A DNA stretch of 54,526 nucleotides from Luteitalea sp. (GTDB taxonomy: Bacteria > Acidobacteriota > Vicinamibacteria > Vicinamibacterales > Vicinamibacteraceae): NCBI GenBank assembly GCA_009377495.1, contig WHTZ01000001.1:1-54526 (forward strand), read 5' to 3'. The position numbers and the translations under genes are program-made. The notes beneath the pieces were generated by a model. That model did not search any database. It was not told where the DNA came from and worked only from the letters and a program-made list of their open reading frames with translations. Below, piece by piece: positions 31,271-40,788 of this stretch (the stretch's first letter is position 1; each line of letters starts with the position of its first letter).

Positions 31271-33654
31271 CCGCATCGCTCGAGCTGATCTCGAATAGCA
31301 TGCTGGCGATGAAGCGCGTCAAGGCCAGCGCGGCAACCGAGCCGAGCACGAGACCCGCGACCGCCAGTATCATCGTCTCTCCGATCACCTGTGTGAAGAC
31401 GACGCGTCGTGTAGCGCCCAGGGCCATCCGAACACCGATTTCTCTCGTTCGCTCCGCAACCGTGCAGGCCGTGACACCATAGATGCCGACACCCGCCAGG
31501 ACCAAGCCCAGGGCCGCAAAGCTCCCGAGCAGGATGAGAACGAAGCGACGAGTCCGAATCGATTCCGATTCGTGAATGACCTGCCGCAGCGGCTGGACGT
31601 CCCACCAGTCGCGGCTTCGATCCAGGCGTAACAGATGCGAACGGATGTGGGCAGCGACCCGGGCCGCGTCTGGAGCAGACCGAGCTCGTACCATCAGGAA
31701 CATGTCGTGTTCCACGATCTGGGAATATGGCCGATAGATTGTGACCGCCGGATCTGCCTCGAGGTTGTCCTGCCGGACATTGCCGACCACGCCGACGATC
31801 TCCCGCCAGACGCCCTCGACCGGCCGGGGCGCACTGCAGCAGCTCATGGGCGAGCGTTCCTTGAGCATCACGCGCTTCCCGACCGGATCTTCATGGGCGA
31901 AGTAGCGGCGCGCCAGGCTCTGACTGATGATCACCACGGGCGCCGCCGTTTCGTCGTCTTTCTCCGTGAACGCGCGGCCCCTGATGAACGGGATTCGCAT
32001 GGTGTGAAAGTAATCGGCACTGATCAGGATGTCTCCGGCCGCTGGCTCCTCGCCTTCCACGATCGACGGTCGACCCTCAACGACGAACCGCTGACCGCGC
32101 GCCGGCTGCAGCGGCGGTCTGGATGTGACCGCCGCAAGCTCCACGCCTGGCATCGCACGGGCACCCTCCAGAGCGGTCCGCCAGAAGGCCACGGCTTCGG
32201 GAAACGATCGGCCGCCGTCGGACACGGTTTGCACGACATTCTCGGGATCGAAGCCGCTCGAGACTGCGTGAAGGCGCAGCAAGCTCCTGATCATCAAACC
32301 AAAGCCGATGAGAAGGACCAGCGACAAGGCCACCTCGGAGACAATCAGCAGGCGTCGGGCGCGGTTGGGACGGTCGCCGCCACTCAGTGCGTGGTTCGAA
32401 TCTCGCAGACCTTCGTTGAGGTCGACTCGGGAGGCCTGAAGCGCTGGCACGAGGCCGAACACGGCGGCAGTGACGAGGGAGATGAGCAGGCTGAAGCCGA
32501 GGACTCGCCCGTCCACCGCCACCGCCATGCGCTCCGGGACGTATCCGCCTGCGATCGCGACAGCCACCAGCGTGTGCACGGACAACCGGGCGATGAGCGC
32601 GCCTACCGCGCCACCTATGAGAAACAGCAGCCCGGTCTCGACCAGGAGCTGTCGAACGAGACGCGCCCGCGTCGCACCCAGGGCCGCGCGGATCACGCAC
32701 TCCCTCCGCCTCGTAACCGCGCGCGCGAGCAGCACGCTGGCGACGTTGGCGCAGGCAATGAACAGCACCAGCCCCACGGCGCCGAGCATCAGCACGAGGG
32801 TCCGCCTTGCCGTGTATCGACGCGTAATACTTGTCCAGCGGAACGAGGCGGACCGTTCGGCCCTGGTTCGTCGCCGCATATTGCTCCGCGAGACGGGCGG
32901 CGATGGTTTCGACCTCGGCGCGGGCCTGGGCCAGCGTGACGCCTGGCTTCAGACGCCCGAAGACGTCGAGGTCCCGATGCTCTCGTTCCATCGGGTAGTC
33001 CGCCAGCACGAGCGGCCTCAAGAAGTCGGCGCCATACCGGAGCACGTTCGCCGGCAGCACGCCGATCACCGTGACGGGATCACCATCGATGATCAGCGTC
33101 CGTCCCACGACGTCGCGGTCGGAGCCGAAGCGGCGCTGCCAGTATTCGTGGCCGAGGATCACGACATGGTCGCGGCCGGGACGCTCCTCCTCGGGCGCGA
33201 AGTCTCGGCCCACGATCGGACGGCTGCCAAGCGTGGACAGCCAATTAGCGGTCACGCGGGCTCCGCCGACGGTCTCGCGCGATCCGTCGTCGTGGGTCAC
33301 GAAGCCGAGCCCATCATTGGCATCATCCGCAGCGATCTGCTCGAACGCGCCGCTCTGGTCGCGAATATCGAGGAAGTCGGGCATCGACACATCGTCGACG
33401 CATTGCTGGTCACCGGACTTGGGCGTGCAGATCTTGACCAGGCGATCGGGGTCCTCGTAGGGCAAGGGTCGAAGGACGATCGTATCGACGACGCTGAAAA
33501 TGGCGGTGTTGGCGCCGATGCCGAGGGCCAGCGTTCCGACCGCAACGGCTGTCAAGCCGAGGTGCTTGACCAGCATGCGCGAGCCGTAGGCAAGGTCCTG
33601 GATGATCTGCTCGATCGTGGCGCCAGTCCGCACGGCTCTCACGCGCTCCTTCAC
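31158..33654 (-). pseudogene. ADOP-type MacB/FtsX-like permease interrupted by a frameshift
   Basis: Two overlapping frames make up one permease. The upstream part (from about GTG 33654) holds the first unit: [48 protein letters not shown] and the periplasmic core to [13 protein letters not shown]. At 32799-32805 the reading must shift by one base to continue as [35 protein letters not shown]. The rest is normal through RTREIGVRMALGATRRVVF to DPIATLRHE. Apart from the single indel the protein looks complete (about 830 residues), so it may be a recent inactivation or a sequencing error. GTG codons at 33642 and 33633 are alternative starts. The gene runs tail-on into the truncated toxin locus. 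Confidence 0.85.
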
Positions 33655-33686
33655 TTCGAATGTCAATAGAAGATTTGCCCTACTGG

Positions 33687-34379
33687 TTAAGCGCAGATCT
33701 CCTTGACCCACTGCACAATCGTGTCTTGCACCTGCTGCGAGATCTGATCCACGGATATCGGGCTGGCTTTCGACGGGGTCAGCGAGTGACCACCCTTCTC
33801 CACAACGTGCACCGTGACATGAGCGCTCAGGCCGTCCAGAACGGAGTGCAGCTCCGCGGCCGTTCCGAACGGGTCGCGTGAGCCCTGGACGAACAGCATG
33901 GGGACGCGGATGTTCGGGAGGTGCGCCGCTCTGAGCTGGTCCGGCTTACCTGGCGGATGCAGCGGATACCCGAGAAAAATGAGCCCCTGAATATCGCGAG
34001 CCGCCCCTTCCGCAGCAGCAAGCTGGGACGCGATGCGTCCACCCATCGACTTCCCACCAATGAACACGGCGTTCCCCTCGAACGGTGCGTGGCTGCGCGC
34101 GGCCGCGATCGCGGCGCGATAACAGGTTTCGAGCTTCTCGGTCCGATCCGGAAGGCGACGCCGATGTTCCGTGTAGGCGAAGTTGAACGTCAGCACGTCG
34201 AGGCCGCGGGACGCAAGCCCGCCGGCCATCCGCACCATGAACGGACTCGATTGTCCGGCGCCGGCACCGTGCGCGAGCACGACGGTTGCGCCGACGCGCC
34301 CCTCGCCATCAGCGGCGCGGTAGGCGAGCGCGGTCACCTGCTCACGCTCGCTGACATCAACGCTTATTCGATCTGGCAC
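33687..34379 (-). CDS. Alpha/beta hydrolase (KANL3/Tex30-like, dienelactone-hydrolase fold)
   Basis: A 230-residue hydrolase from the GTG at 34379, preferred because GAGGGGA lies 6 nt upstream and the length then fits the family; the frame stays open further upstream without protein-like sequence. [20 protein letters not shown] forms the oxyanion region. The nucleophile is Ser in [12 protein letters not shown]. Asp is in [11 protein letters not shown] and His in [10 protein letters not shown]. No signal peptide, hence cytoplasmic. Family members are poorly characterised esterase-like proteins and the substrate is unknown. It diverges from the TonB receptor at 34519 with a 139-nt gap and is followed directly by the frameshifted permease on the same strand. 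Confidence 0.88.
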   Translation of the reverse strand: MPDRISVDVSEREQVTALAYRAADGEGRVGATVVLAHGAGAGQSSPFMVRMAGGLASRGLDVLTFNFAYTEHRRRLPDRTEKLETCYRAAIAAARSHAPFEGNAVFIGGKSMGGRIASQLAAAEGAARDIQGLIFLGYPLHPPGKPDQLRAAHLPNIRVPMLFVQGSRDPFGTAAELHSVLDGLSAHVTVHVVEKGGHSLTPSKASPISVDQISQQVQDTIVQWVKEICA

Positions 34380-34518
34380 GTCCACTCCCCTCGCCGTCGA
34401 CTTCAGGCTTCTATCATTCCACACGGTTGACGTCACGGCTTTCGTGACAGGTTGTTTACTGTCGATATGGTAGATTGACGCAGACATTCTTGTGTGTCCA
34501 CGACTGCGAGGGGAGATC

Positions 34519-37446
34519 ATGAGGTGGCTAACGTGCGTCGTGCTTGTGCTGGCGCTCGCCACGGCGAGGTCCAGCGTTGCCCAGGAGACAACCGGCACGA
34601 TCACTGGTCGCGTCATCGACGACCAGGGGCTCGGCCTTTTCGGCGCGGCGGTGATCGCGACTGGTCCCCAGGGACAGAGAAGCGCCGTCTCAGGCGCGAA
34701 CGGCGTCTTCAGAATTTCCTCGCTGACGCCGGGCACATACAGCGTCCAGGTCGAGCTGCCAGGATTCAAGAGGCTCACGCAGCAGGACATCACCGTCTCG
34801 CTCGGACAGACCGTCAATCTGCAGACGCTTCTCATGGAGATCGGCGGTCTGACAGAACGGATCGAGCTGCTGGCCGATGCACCCGTGATCGACATGAACA
34901 CGACCACGGTGGGCGCCATAATCGGGTCAGACTTGTTGCAGCGCGTGCCGGTCGGCCGTCGCTTCAGCGATACGATTTACATCGCCCCTGGCGTGAGCAG
35001 CGGCGGCGGCACCGGTGACGCCAACCCGTCCATCGCCGGCGCCAGCGGTCTCGAGAACCACTATGTGATCGACGCCGTGAATGTGACCAATGCCGGATAC
35101 GGTGCCCTCGGATCGTATTCGATCATCTTTGGCTCATTGGGTAACGGCGTACCGTTCGATTTCCTATCGGAAGTGCAAGTGAAGGCGGGCGGTTTCGAAG
35201 CGGAATACGGCCAGGCGACCGGCGGCGTCGTGAACGTGATCACGAAGAGCGGTGGCAACAACTACCGGGGGAGCGCGTTTGCGCACATCAGGCCCGAGGC
35301 GAGCGAAGGCGATTACACGCCCATCATGTCGGAGAGTTTGTCGCGCGAGGAGGCGGTCAACACCACACACACCTCGCTCACAGACGTCGGGCTGGAGGTG
35401 GGTGGACCGATCGCCCGGGATCACGTGTTTTTCTTTGCCGCGGCTGACGCGCAGTGGGAGGGACGCCAGCTCCTGGCGCCCGAGACTGCCCCGCTGTACG
35501 AATTGGGGGAAGTGGAGCGCGAACGGCAGATTACGACGTATGCGGCGAAGGCCACCGGCCAGCTCACCAACGGCCATCGGCTGGATGTGTCCTTCTTCGG
35601 GGATCCTGCCGAGGGCCGCAACGGCCCACAGCGCGATGATGCGCTGCTGCGCGACGACATCGGCGGGTTCAGCTCCTTGACGTATGGCGGTCATAACCAA
35701 GTGGTCAAATACGAAGGGGCGCCAACGCCGTACTGGCTCCTCGAGGCGTCTGTGGCGCGCGCGCAGAACGCCATCACGGAACAGCCAGCGGTGGACGAGT
35801 GGGACGTCACCGATGAGACGGTCGGGCCATTCCGCCGCTCAGGCGGCCTCGGCTTCGTCGAGGACAATGACGGAAGGAACATCCAGTATTCCGTCAAGTC
35901 GACGAACTATGTCGGCGACCACGAACTCCGCTACGGTCTTCTCTTCGAAGACATCCGGTACGACAACGCCGTCGACCGGACGGGTCCCACGTTCACGTTG
36001 CCAGACGGCACCGAGACGCTGACCGGGGCGGAGGTCCGCATCCTGCCGGATCCCGTCGTCGGACAGATTTATCGTGTTCGACGGGCGAATACGAGCACGC
36101 TGCGCGACACCACACAGCAGTACTTCAGCTTCTTTCTGCAAGACAGTTGGCGTATCGGCAATCGCGTGACGATTCAACCGGGCATCCGCTACGAAGAGCA
36201 GAAGCTGGTGGGAACTCTCGCGGACGTCGTATGGGACCAGAACTGGGCGCCGCGTCTGGGCGTCACGTTCGACATCGTTGGCAATGGTCGGTCGAAGGCG
36301 TTCTTCAACTGGGCCCGCTTCTTCGCCAAAATCCCCAACGATCTCGCCGCGCGCGCGATGGGAGCGGATGCGCTCACGACCAGGGCGGACTACTTCGATG
36401 CTGCCCTGACGCAACCAATCCCCAACGGCGTCATCGCCGGGCCGAACGACGACGACGTCCACTTCACCCAGACAGGCCTTGATTCATCGGAGTTCGATCC
36501 GGACGCCAAGTCCACCTACGTCGACGAGGTGCTCGTCGGAGTCGAGTACGAAGCGTGGCCGAGTGTGAATCTCAGTGCGCGCTACGTCCACCGCTCGCTT
36601 GGTCGCGTGTTGGAGGATGTTGGCACGGCGCCGATGGCGGCGTACTTCCTGTTTCCCGATGAGGTCGGGAGCAGCGTTGAGTTTTTCGTCACCAACCCGG
36701 ATGGGGATACACCGGTGGTCGCCTTCCCTGACATCACGGCGAGCTTCGAACGCGCCACGCATGCGTACGATGCCGTCGAGCTGACGGCCGCGAAGCGTTT
36801 CTCGAACAACTGGGCACTGCAGGCGTCCTATCGGTGGTCATGCTTGGCCGGGACGTTCGAGGGCTTCTTCCGCAACGACAACGGCCAGTCCGATCCGGTC
36901 GTCACATCACTCTTCGACTTTCCCACCAACGATGCGTCGTATAACGAGATCGGCGTACCGCAGTTTGGTTGGCGCGGCGACATCCGGTACCTCGGCGAGG
37001 CCGGTGCCGGACCGCTGCCAAACGATCGCACGCACCAGATAAAGATCTACGGCAACTACAGCTTCCCGTTCGCGCTGAACTTGGGGCTCGGCCTGCAGGT
37101 TGGATCAGGTCGGCCGCTCACAGCGTTCGCGGCGAACCCGCTCTACGAGAGCGCTGGTGAGATTCCGGAGAGCCCGCGCGGCACGGGCTTTGACACGGAA
37201 GACGGGTTCCGTATGCGCAGCCCGGTGATGGCGGACGTGGACGTCCATGCCGACTACGTGCTGCGGTTCGGCGTCACGCGACTGACGCTTCTGGTGGATG
37301 CCTTCAATCTGTTCAATCTCCAGCGGGCGCTCGATTACGACAACTACACGGAAATTGGTGCCGGGACCCTGAACCCGGATTTTGGTCGGGTCCTCGAGTA
37401 CCAAACGCCACGGCAAGTACGGCTTGGGGTCCGCGTCGCCTTCTAA
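34519..37446 (+). CDS. Oar-type TonB-dependent receptor
   Basis: A 975-residue receptor, shorter than the other three in the window. Start ATG 34519 follows GAGGGGAG at suitable spacing. Signal peptide MRWLTCVVLVLALATARSSVAQ. The regulatory-like domain is TTGTITGRVIDDQGLGLFGAAVIATGPQGQ. The plug reads SDLLQRVPVGRRFSDTIYIAPGVSSGGGTG, NHYVIDAVNVTN and FLSEVQVKAGGFEAEYGQATGGVVNVITKSGGNNYRGS. The barrel ends in RQVRLGVRVAF. The plug variant (VPVGR, APGVSSGG) differs from the Oar plugs at 23412 and 46551, so the ligand class is probably different. The next gene (ATPase) is convergent, so it is probably transcribed alone. Confidence 0.92.
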   Translation: MRWLTCVVLVLALATARSSVAQETTGTITGRVIDDQGLGLFGAAVIATGPQGQRSAVSGANGVFRISSLTPGTYSVQVELPGFKRLTQQDITVSLGQTVNLQTLLMEIGGLTERIELLADAPVIDMNTTTVGAIIGSDLLQRVPVGRRFSDTIYIAPGVSSGGGTGDANPSIAGASGLENHYVIDAVNVTNAGYGALGSYSIIFGSLGNGVPFDFLSEVQVKAGGFEAEYGQATGGVVNVITKSGGNNYRGSAFAHIRPEASEGDYTPIMSESLSREEAVNTTHTSLTDVGLEVGGPIARDHVFFFAAADAQWEGRQLLAPETAPLYELGEVERERQITTYAAKATGQLTNGHRLDVSFFGDPAEGRNGPQRDDALLRDDIGGFSSLTYGGHNQVVKYEGAPTPYWLLEASVARAQNAITEQPAVDEWDVTDETVGPFRRSGGLGFVEDNDGRNIQYSVKSTNYVGDHELRYGLLFEDIRYDNAVDRTGPTFTLPDGTETLTGAEVRILPDPVVGQIYRVRRANTSTLRDTTQQYFSFFLQDSWRIGNRVTIQPGIRYEEQKLVGTLADVVWDQNWAPRLGVTFDIVGNGRSKAFFNWARFFAKIPNDLAARAMGADALTTRADYFDAALTQPIPNGVIAGPNDDDVHFTQTGLDSSEFDPDAKSTYVDEVLVGVEYEAWPSVNLSARYVHRSLGRVLEDVGTAPMAAYFLFPDEVGSSVEFFVTNPDGDTPVVAFPDITASFERATHAYDAVELTAAKRFSNNWALQASYRWSCLAGTFEGFFRNDNGQSDPVVTSLFDFPTNDASYNEIGVPQFGWRGDIRYLGEAGAGPLPNDRTHQIKIYGNYSFPFALNLGLGLQVGSGRPLTAFAANPLYESAGEIPESPRGTGFDTEDGFRMRSPVMADVDVHADYVLRFGVTRLTLLVDAFNLFNLQRALDYDNYTEIGAGTLNPDFGRVLEYQTPRQVRLGVRVAF

Positions 37447-37499
37447 CCCGTCTCCGCCGGAGGACCCGGAGGCGGCCCGCGTGCGCGGCCTGGGCTCGC

Positions 37500-38543
37500 T
37501 CATCGTTGACGCTTCAAGAAAGACAAGAATCGCCGCTTCCTCACATCCTGGCCGAACGTGGTCGTGCCAAGCGCGTCATCACCACGCCTCTCCGGCACTG
37601 TCACAGGCTGAGCGCTTCGGTCGACCCGGTCGGAACCGGTCCCTGCTTCCCGTGCGGGCGAGCGGCGGGGGTCCGCGTTGCTGTCCCCGCGCGGCTGCGA
37701 CGCGGGGGCTCGCGGGTCAACGGCCTGCGTCGAGTCGAGATCGAAGTCATCGCAGATCTCGCGTACGATCGCTTGATTGACCGGCCTGACCTGTGCGGCG
37801 AACCCGCCCAGCAACGCGTTGTCGCCTATCACGTTGATGGTACGCGGGAGCCCACCCGAGGCCTCGTAGATGCTGACGACGGCCTCGCGCGTGAAGATCT
37901 CGGTTGCGTTCCCGCCAGCCACGCGGATGCGACTCGCGAGGTAGACAGCCGTCTCACGCAAATCGAGTGGGGCGAGCCGCCAGCGGAGCGTAATCCGCTG
38001 CTTGAGCTGACGCAGCGACGGTTCGTTCAGACGATCCGCCAGAGCCGCATGACCCACCAGCACAAGGTTGAGCAGCTTGACCATCGATGTCTCGATGTTC
38101 GCGAGCAGGCGTACTTCTTCGAGCAACTCGTCCGGCAGGCTCTGCGCCTCATCGATGATCATCGTCGTCAGACCACCCGCCGCGTGCCGCGCGTGGACGG
38201 CGCGCTGAAACTCGTCGAGAAACCGCGCCTTCGATGTCGCGGCGCTCTCGCTCAGGCCGAACCCTCGTGCGATGAACTCATAGAATTCGGCGCGCGTCAG
38301 CGTCGGGTTGCTCAAGAGCACGGTCTGGTTCTCGGGACGCGGTTCCTCGGCGAGCGCAGCGCGCATGAGCGTGGTCTTGCCGGTACCGGCTTCGCCAAGC
38401 AGCAGCGTCAAGCCACTGGGCGGGGAAATCCCGCAGCGCAGCAGGCTCCACGCTTCGCGATGGCGCGGCGGGAGGAAGATGAAGCGCGGGTTCACCCCGA
38501 GATCGAAGGGCCGCTCCCGGAGTCCGAAGAAGGCTTCATACAT
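37500..38543 (-). CDS. ExeA/GspA-like AAA ATPase
   Basis: A 347-residue ATPase beginning with the family signature MYEAFFGLRERPFDLGVNPRFIFLPPRHREA. It has Walker A GEAGTGKTT, Walker B TTMIIDEAQSLP, a sensor-like LVGHAALADRL, and arginine-rich QLKQRITLRWRLAPLD. The last ~80 residues (SQPRGDSNADPRRSPARE ... KRRFLSFLKRQR) are low-complexity and end basic, which may be a tether. Such ATPases work with the type II secretion machinery (ExeA) or with XrtA/PEP-CTERM-associated polysaccharide export. No ExeB, peptidoglycan-binding domain or export genes are seen here, so it is an orphan. The start ATG has no clear Shine-Dalgarno sequence. Confidence 0.85.
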   Translation of the reverse strand: MYEAFFGLRERPFDLGVNPRFIFLPPRHREAWSLLRCGISPPSGLTLLLGEAGTGKTTLMRAALAEEPRPENQTVLLSNPTLTRAEFYEFIARGFGLSESAATSKARFLDEFQRAVHARHAAGGLTTMIIDEAQSLPDELLEEVRLLANIETSMVKLLNLVLVGHAALADRLNEPSLRQLKQRITLRWRLAPLDLRETAVYLASRIRVAGGNATEIFTREAVVSIYEASGGLPRTINVIGDNALLGGFAAQVRPVNQAIVREICDDFDLDSTQAVDPRAPASQPRGDSNADPRRSPAREAGTGSDRVDRSAQPVTVPERRGDDALGTTTFGQDVRKRRFLSFLKRQR

Positions 38544-39073
38544 GCCGTGTCATTTTCATGAGCCTCGCGCGGGTCGCTGCTACGGCTGGGGTACAAGCCC
38601 TTGCTATCGATACAATCCTCGAGCAGGATCTGCTCGGCGTGCTTCCTCTCACAATCGTGAGGCGCATGTGATCGAGACTGTCGCCCGTGTTCGGAGATGC
38701 GAAGGTACGTCGTGGTCTTGGCCTTGACGAACTCGAGTCGTTCGCTCGGTCTAGCTCTCGGTCACTGAGGAACATAAAACAATCACTATAGCCGGTGTGC
38801 TCCTATCTCGGCATGTGACATGCCTCACAATCGTCGTAGGAGCCAGCTCATAGTAGATTCGAAGTTCGCGGCTTGTAAACAGTGATTCGTCACAGTTACG
38901 GGATGCTCGCGAGCGAGGATCGATGCGCTGACCGCGGTGGCCGGCTGCAGGATGAAAGGGGGGGTAACTCGTTCGTATCGATCTTCTCACACTCACACCA
39001 GGCGTCGAGAGAGAAAAGACACACTACTGGTGGTGAGAACTGGAATGGTCAGCAAGACAGACAGGAGAGGGAG
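38544..39073. other. Intergenic region without a gene; palindrome at 38810
   Basis: About 530 nt between divergent genes. No protein-like frame was found on either strand. The only clear element is the 15-bp palindrome GGCATGTGACATGCC (38810-38824), which could be a regulator site for the downstream DUF1080 gene or the upstream ATPase gene. Composition is less GC-rich around 38770-38890, as expected of promoters. Confidence 0.5.
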
Positions 39074-39907
39074 ATGTCCATGCGAAAGAATCGTGCGGCG
39101 GCCATCGTCGCAGCGGCCGCTACGCTCGTATTGGTCGAGACCCCGTCCATGACCGCTCGCGCGACGAGCACGTCGCCGACTCGGCCCAGGGTGCACCTGA
39201 CGAGCGCTTTGAACATGCAGGCGACGGCCGCACGTGCCGCGGCCAACACACTGACGCCCGAAGAGGAGCGCGATGGCTGGACGCTGCTCTTCGACGGAAC
39301 GAGCACCGACGGGTGGCGTGCTGCATACGGCGACACGTTCCCGCAGCACGGGTGGGCGGTCGAAAATGGCGAGCTCGTCGTTCTCGAGTCCGGTGGCGGC
39401 GAATCCAAGCACGGCGGTGACATTGTCACAGTCGACCAGTATTCGAGCTTCGAGGTCATGCTGGACGTCAAGCTCACACCAGGCGCTAATAGCGGGATCA
39501 AGTATTTCGTGACCGAGCAGCAGGGCGGTGGCGGTGCGTCCGCGATCGGACTGGAGTACCAGCTCCTCGATGATGAGCGGCACCCGGATGCGAAGGCGGG
39601 CCGGCCCGGCACGCGCATGCTCGCGTCGCTCTACGATCTGATTCCGGCCGAGGATCGCACGATCAACCCGCCCGGCGAGTGGAACACAGCGCGTATTGTT
39701 TCACGGGACCGCCACGTGGAGCATTGGCTCAACGGCACGAAGGTGCTCGAGTACGAGCGCGGCAGCGCCGCCTACCGCAAGCTCGTGGCTGAGAGCAAAT
39801 ACGCCAAGTGGGAGAGCTTCGGCGAGGCAGACAAGGGTCGCATCCTCCTACAGGACCACGGCAACCGCGTCGCGTTTCGCAACATCAAGGTTCGCGTGCT
39901 CCCGTAG
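39074..39907 (+). CDS. Exported DUF1080 (3-keto-disaccharide hydrolase-like) protein
   Basis: A 277-residue protein with a signal peptide (MSMRKNRAAAIVAAAATLVLVETPSMTARA). Start ATG 39074 is preceded by AGGAG at good spacing; the longer frame is not protein-like. The mature part is a single DUF1080 concanavalin-like jelly roll: DGWTLLFDGTSTDGWRA, WAVENGELVV, GGDIVTVDQYSSFEVMLDVKLTPGANSGIKYFV, SAIGLEYQLLDDERHPDA, PPGEWNTARIVSRDRHVEHWLNGTKVLEYERGS, and the closing GRILLQDHGNRVAFRNIKVRVL. DUF1080 proteins are linked to 3-keto-glycoside hydrolysis and carbohydrate binding. It is isolated, with a large hairpin after its stop. Confidence 0.9.
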   Translation: MSMRKNRAAAIVAAAATLVLVETPSMTARATSTSPTRPRVHLTSALNMQATAARAAANTLTPEEERDGWTLLFDGTSTDGWRAAYGDTFPQHGWAVENGELVVLESGGGESKHGGDIVTVDQYSSFEVMLDVKLTPGANSGIKYFVTEQQGGGGASAIGLEYQLLDDERHPDAKAGRPGTRMLASLYDLIPAEDRTINPPGEWNTARIVSRDRHVEHWLNGTKVLEYERGSAAYRKLVAESKYAKWESFGEADKGRILLQDHGNRVAFRNIKVRVLP

Positions 39908-39936
39908 GAAGGGGCGAGGGGCAAGGGGCAAGGGGC

Positions 39937-40006
39937 GGAAAAACAGGGACAGCCCTCGTTTTCGGGAACTGACGCTGACGAAAACGAGGGCAGTCCCCGT
40001 TTTTCC
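39937..40006. terminator. Long bidirectional hairpin between convergent genes
   Basis: Arms 39937-39964 and 39979-40006 pair at 26 of 28 positions around a 14-nt loop. Each side starts or ends in an A/T-run (GGAAAAAC...GTTTTTCC), so it can act as an intrinsic terminator in both directions. It carries the GGGACAG / CAGTCCCC core of the hairpin family. Confidence 0.85.
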
Positions 40007-40011
40007 CCACC

Positions 40012-40764
40012 TCACGACTGAAGCGCTGCCAACGCCCCGCGGCGTAACGCTGCGAGCCGACGGGCGGGCTCGATCTCATGTGCGCTGATCGCGGCCCACT
40101 CGTGAAGAAGGTCCCGCACCTCTTTGTCACATTCACGATCCCACGCGAGCGCCCGGGCGAGTTGGACGTAGTCCTCCCAAGTGTCGACGTCAATCTGCCA
40201 CATCCCCGCCGCCCACTCAACCAACTGCACTTGCGAGGTGTGCGCACGAAGCACGCGACGTGCACCTTGATCACCCTCGAGATCGAGGAGCTTTGGGAAC
40301 AGCTTCGCCCCAAGGATAACGGGCGTCCGCTGGCGACCGTCCGAGGCGGTCGCCACGGCAAGGGTGTTCGGTGCCCGGCCACGCCACGTCCTGACCAAGC
40401 TCGTGACCTCGTCGAGCCGGAGCGCCGGTTGATCCACCAGGAGGAGGAGCGCACCCTCCGCACGAACGCGTCGGATAGCCGCGACGAGCGACGTGCTCTG
40501 CCCTTGCGCGTAAGCCGCGTTCACGATGGTCTTCACGCGCGGCCGTCCACCGACGCCGGCCATCGCACCACACCTCGCGATCTCCACGTGCATCATCTCC
40601 GGCTCGCTGCCCACGACCACGAACGTGGCGCCATCAACAGCACCGAGGGCGAGCGCGACGACGCGGGAGAGAAGCGTGTGATTGGGTCCTGCCGGAAGTA
40701 GCGCCTTGGGCAAACCCATACGCGAGGCTCGGCCTGCCGCCAAGATGATTGCGTCGAGTGCCAT
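40012..40764 (-). CDS. mocA: MocA-like molybdenum cofactor nucleotidyltransferase
   Basis: About 250 residues from the ATG at 40764 (MALDAIILAAGRASRMGLPKALLP), the nucleotide-binding signature of the MobA/MocA family; ATG 40785 adds seven residues. Further motifs are VVVGSEPEMMHVEIARCG, KTIVNAAYAQGQSTSLVAAIRRV, ALLLLVDQPALRLDEV and QRTPVILGAKLFPKL. The length and the C-terminal extension fit MocA, which attaches CMP to molybdopterin to form the cytosine dinucleotide used by CO-dehydrogenase-type enzymes. Its place beside xdhC and the cox-like operon supports that role. It is transcribed with xdhC, with only about 24 nt between them. Confidence 0.85.
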   Translation of the reverse strand: MALDAIILAAGRASRMGLPKALLPAGPNHTLLSRVVALALGAVDGATFVVVGSEPEMMHVEIARCGAMAGVGGRPRVKTIVNAAYAQGQSTSLVAAIRRVRAEGALLLLVDQPALRLDEVTSLVRTWRGRAPNTLAVATASDGRQRTPVILGAKLFPKLLDLEGDQGARRVLRAHTSQVQLVEWAAGMWQIDVDTWEDYVQLARALAWDRECDKEVRDLLHEWAAISAHEIEPARRLAALRRGALAALQS

Positions 40765-40788
40765 GTCGAGGCGGTGCCGGGGCACTGA

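Noticed and set aside
31635..33669. Two long plus-strand frames opposite the frameshifted permease
   Set aside because: The minus strand has unmistakable MacB/FtsX motifs; the plus-strand frames have no recognisable features.
37506..38561. 351-codon frame opposite the ExeA-like ATPase
   Set aside because: The minus strand holds Walker A and B in a normal ATPase; the plus frame is a mirror with no motif.
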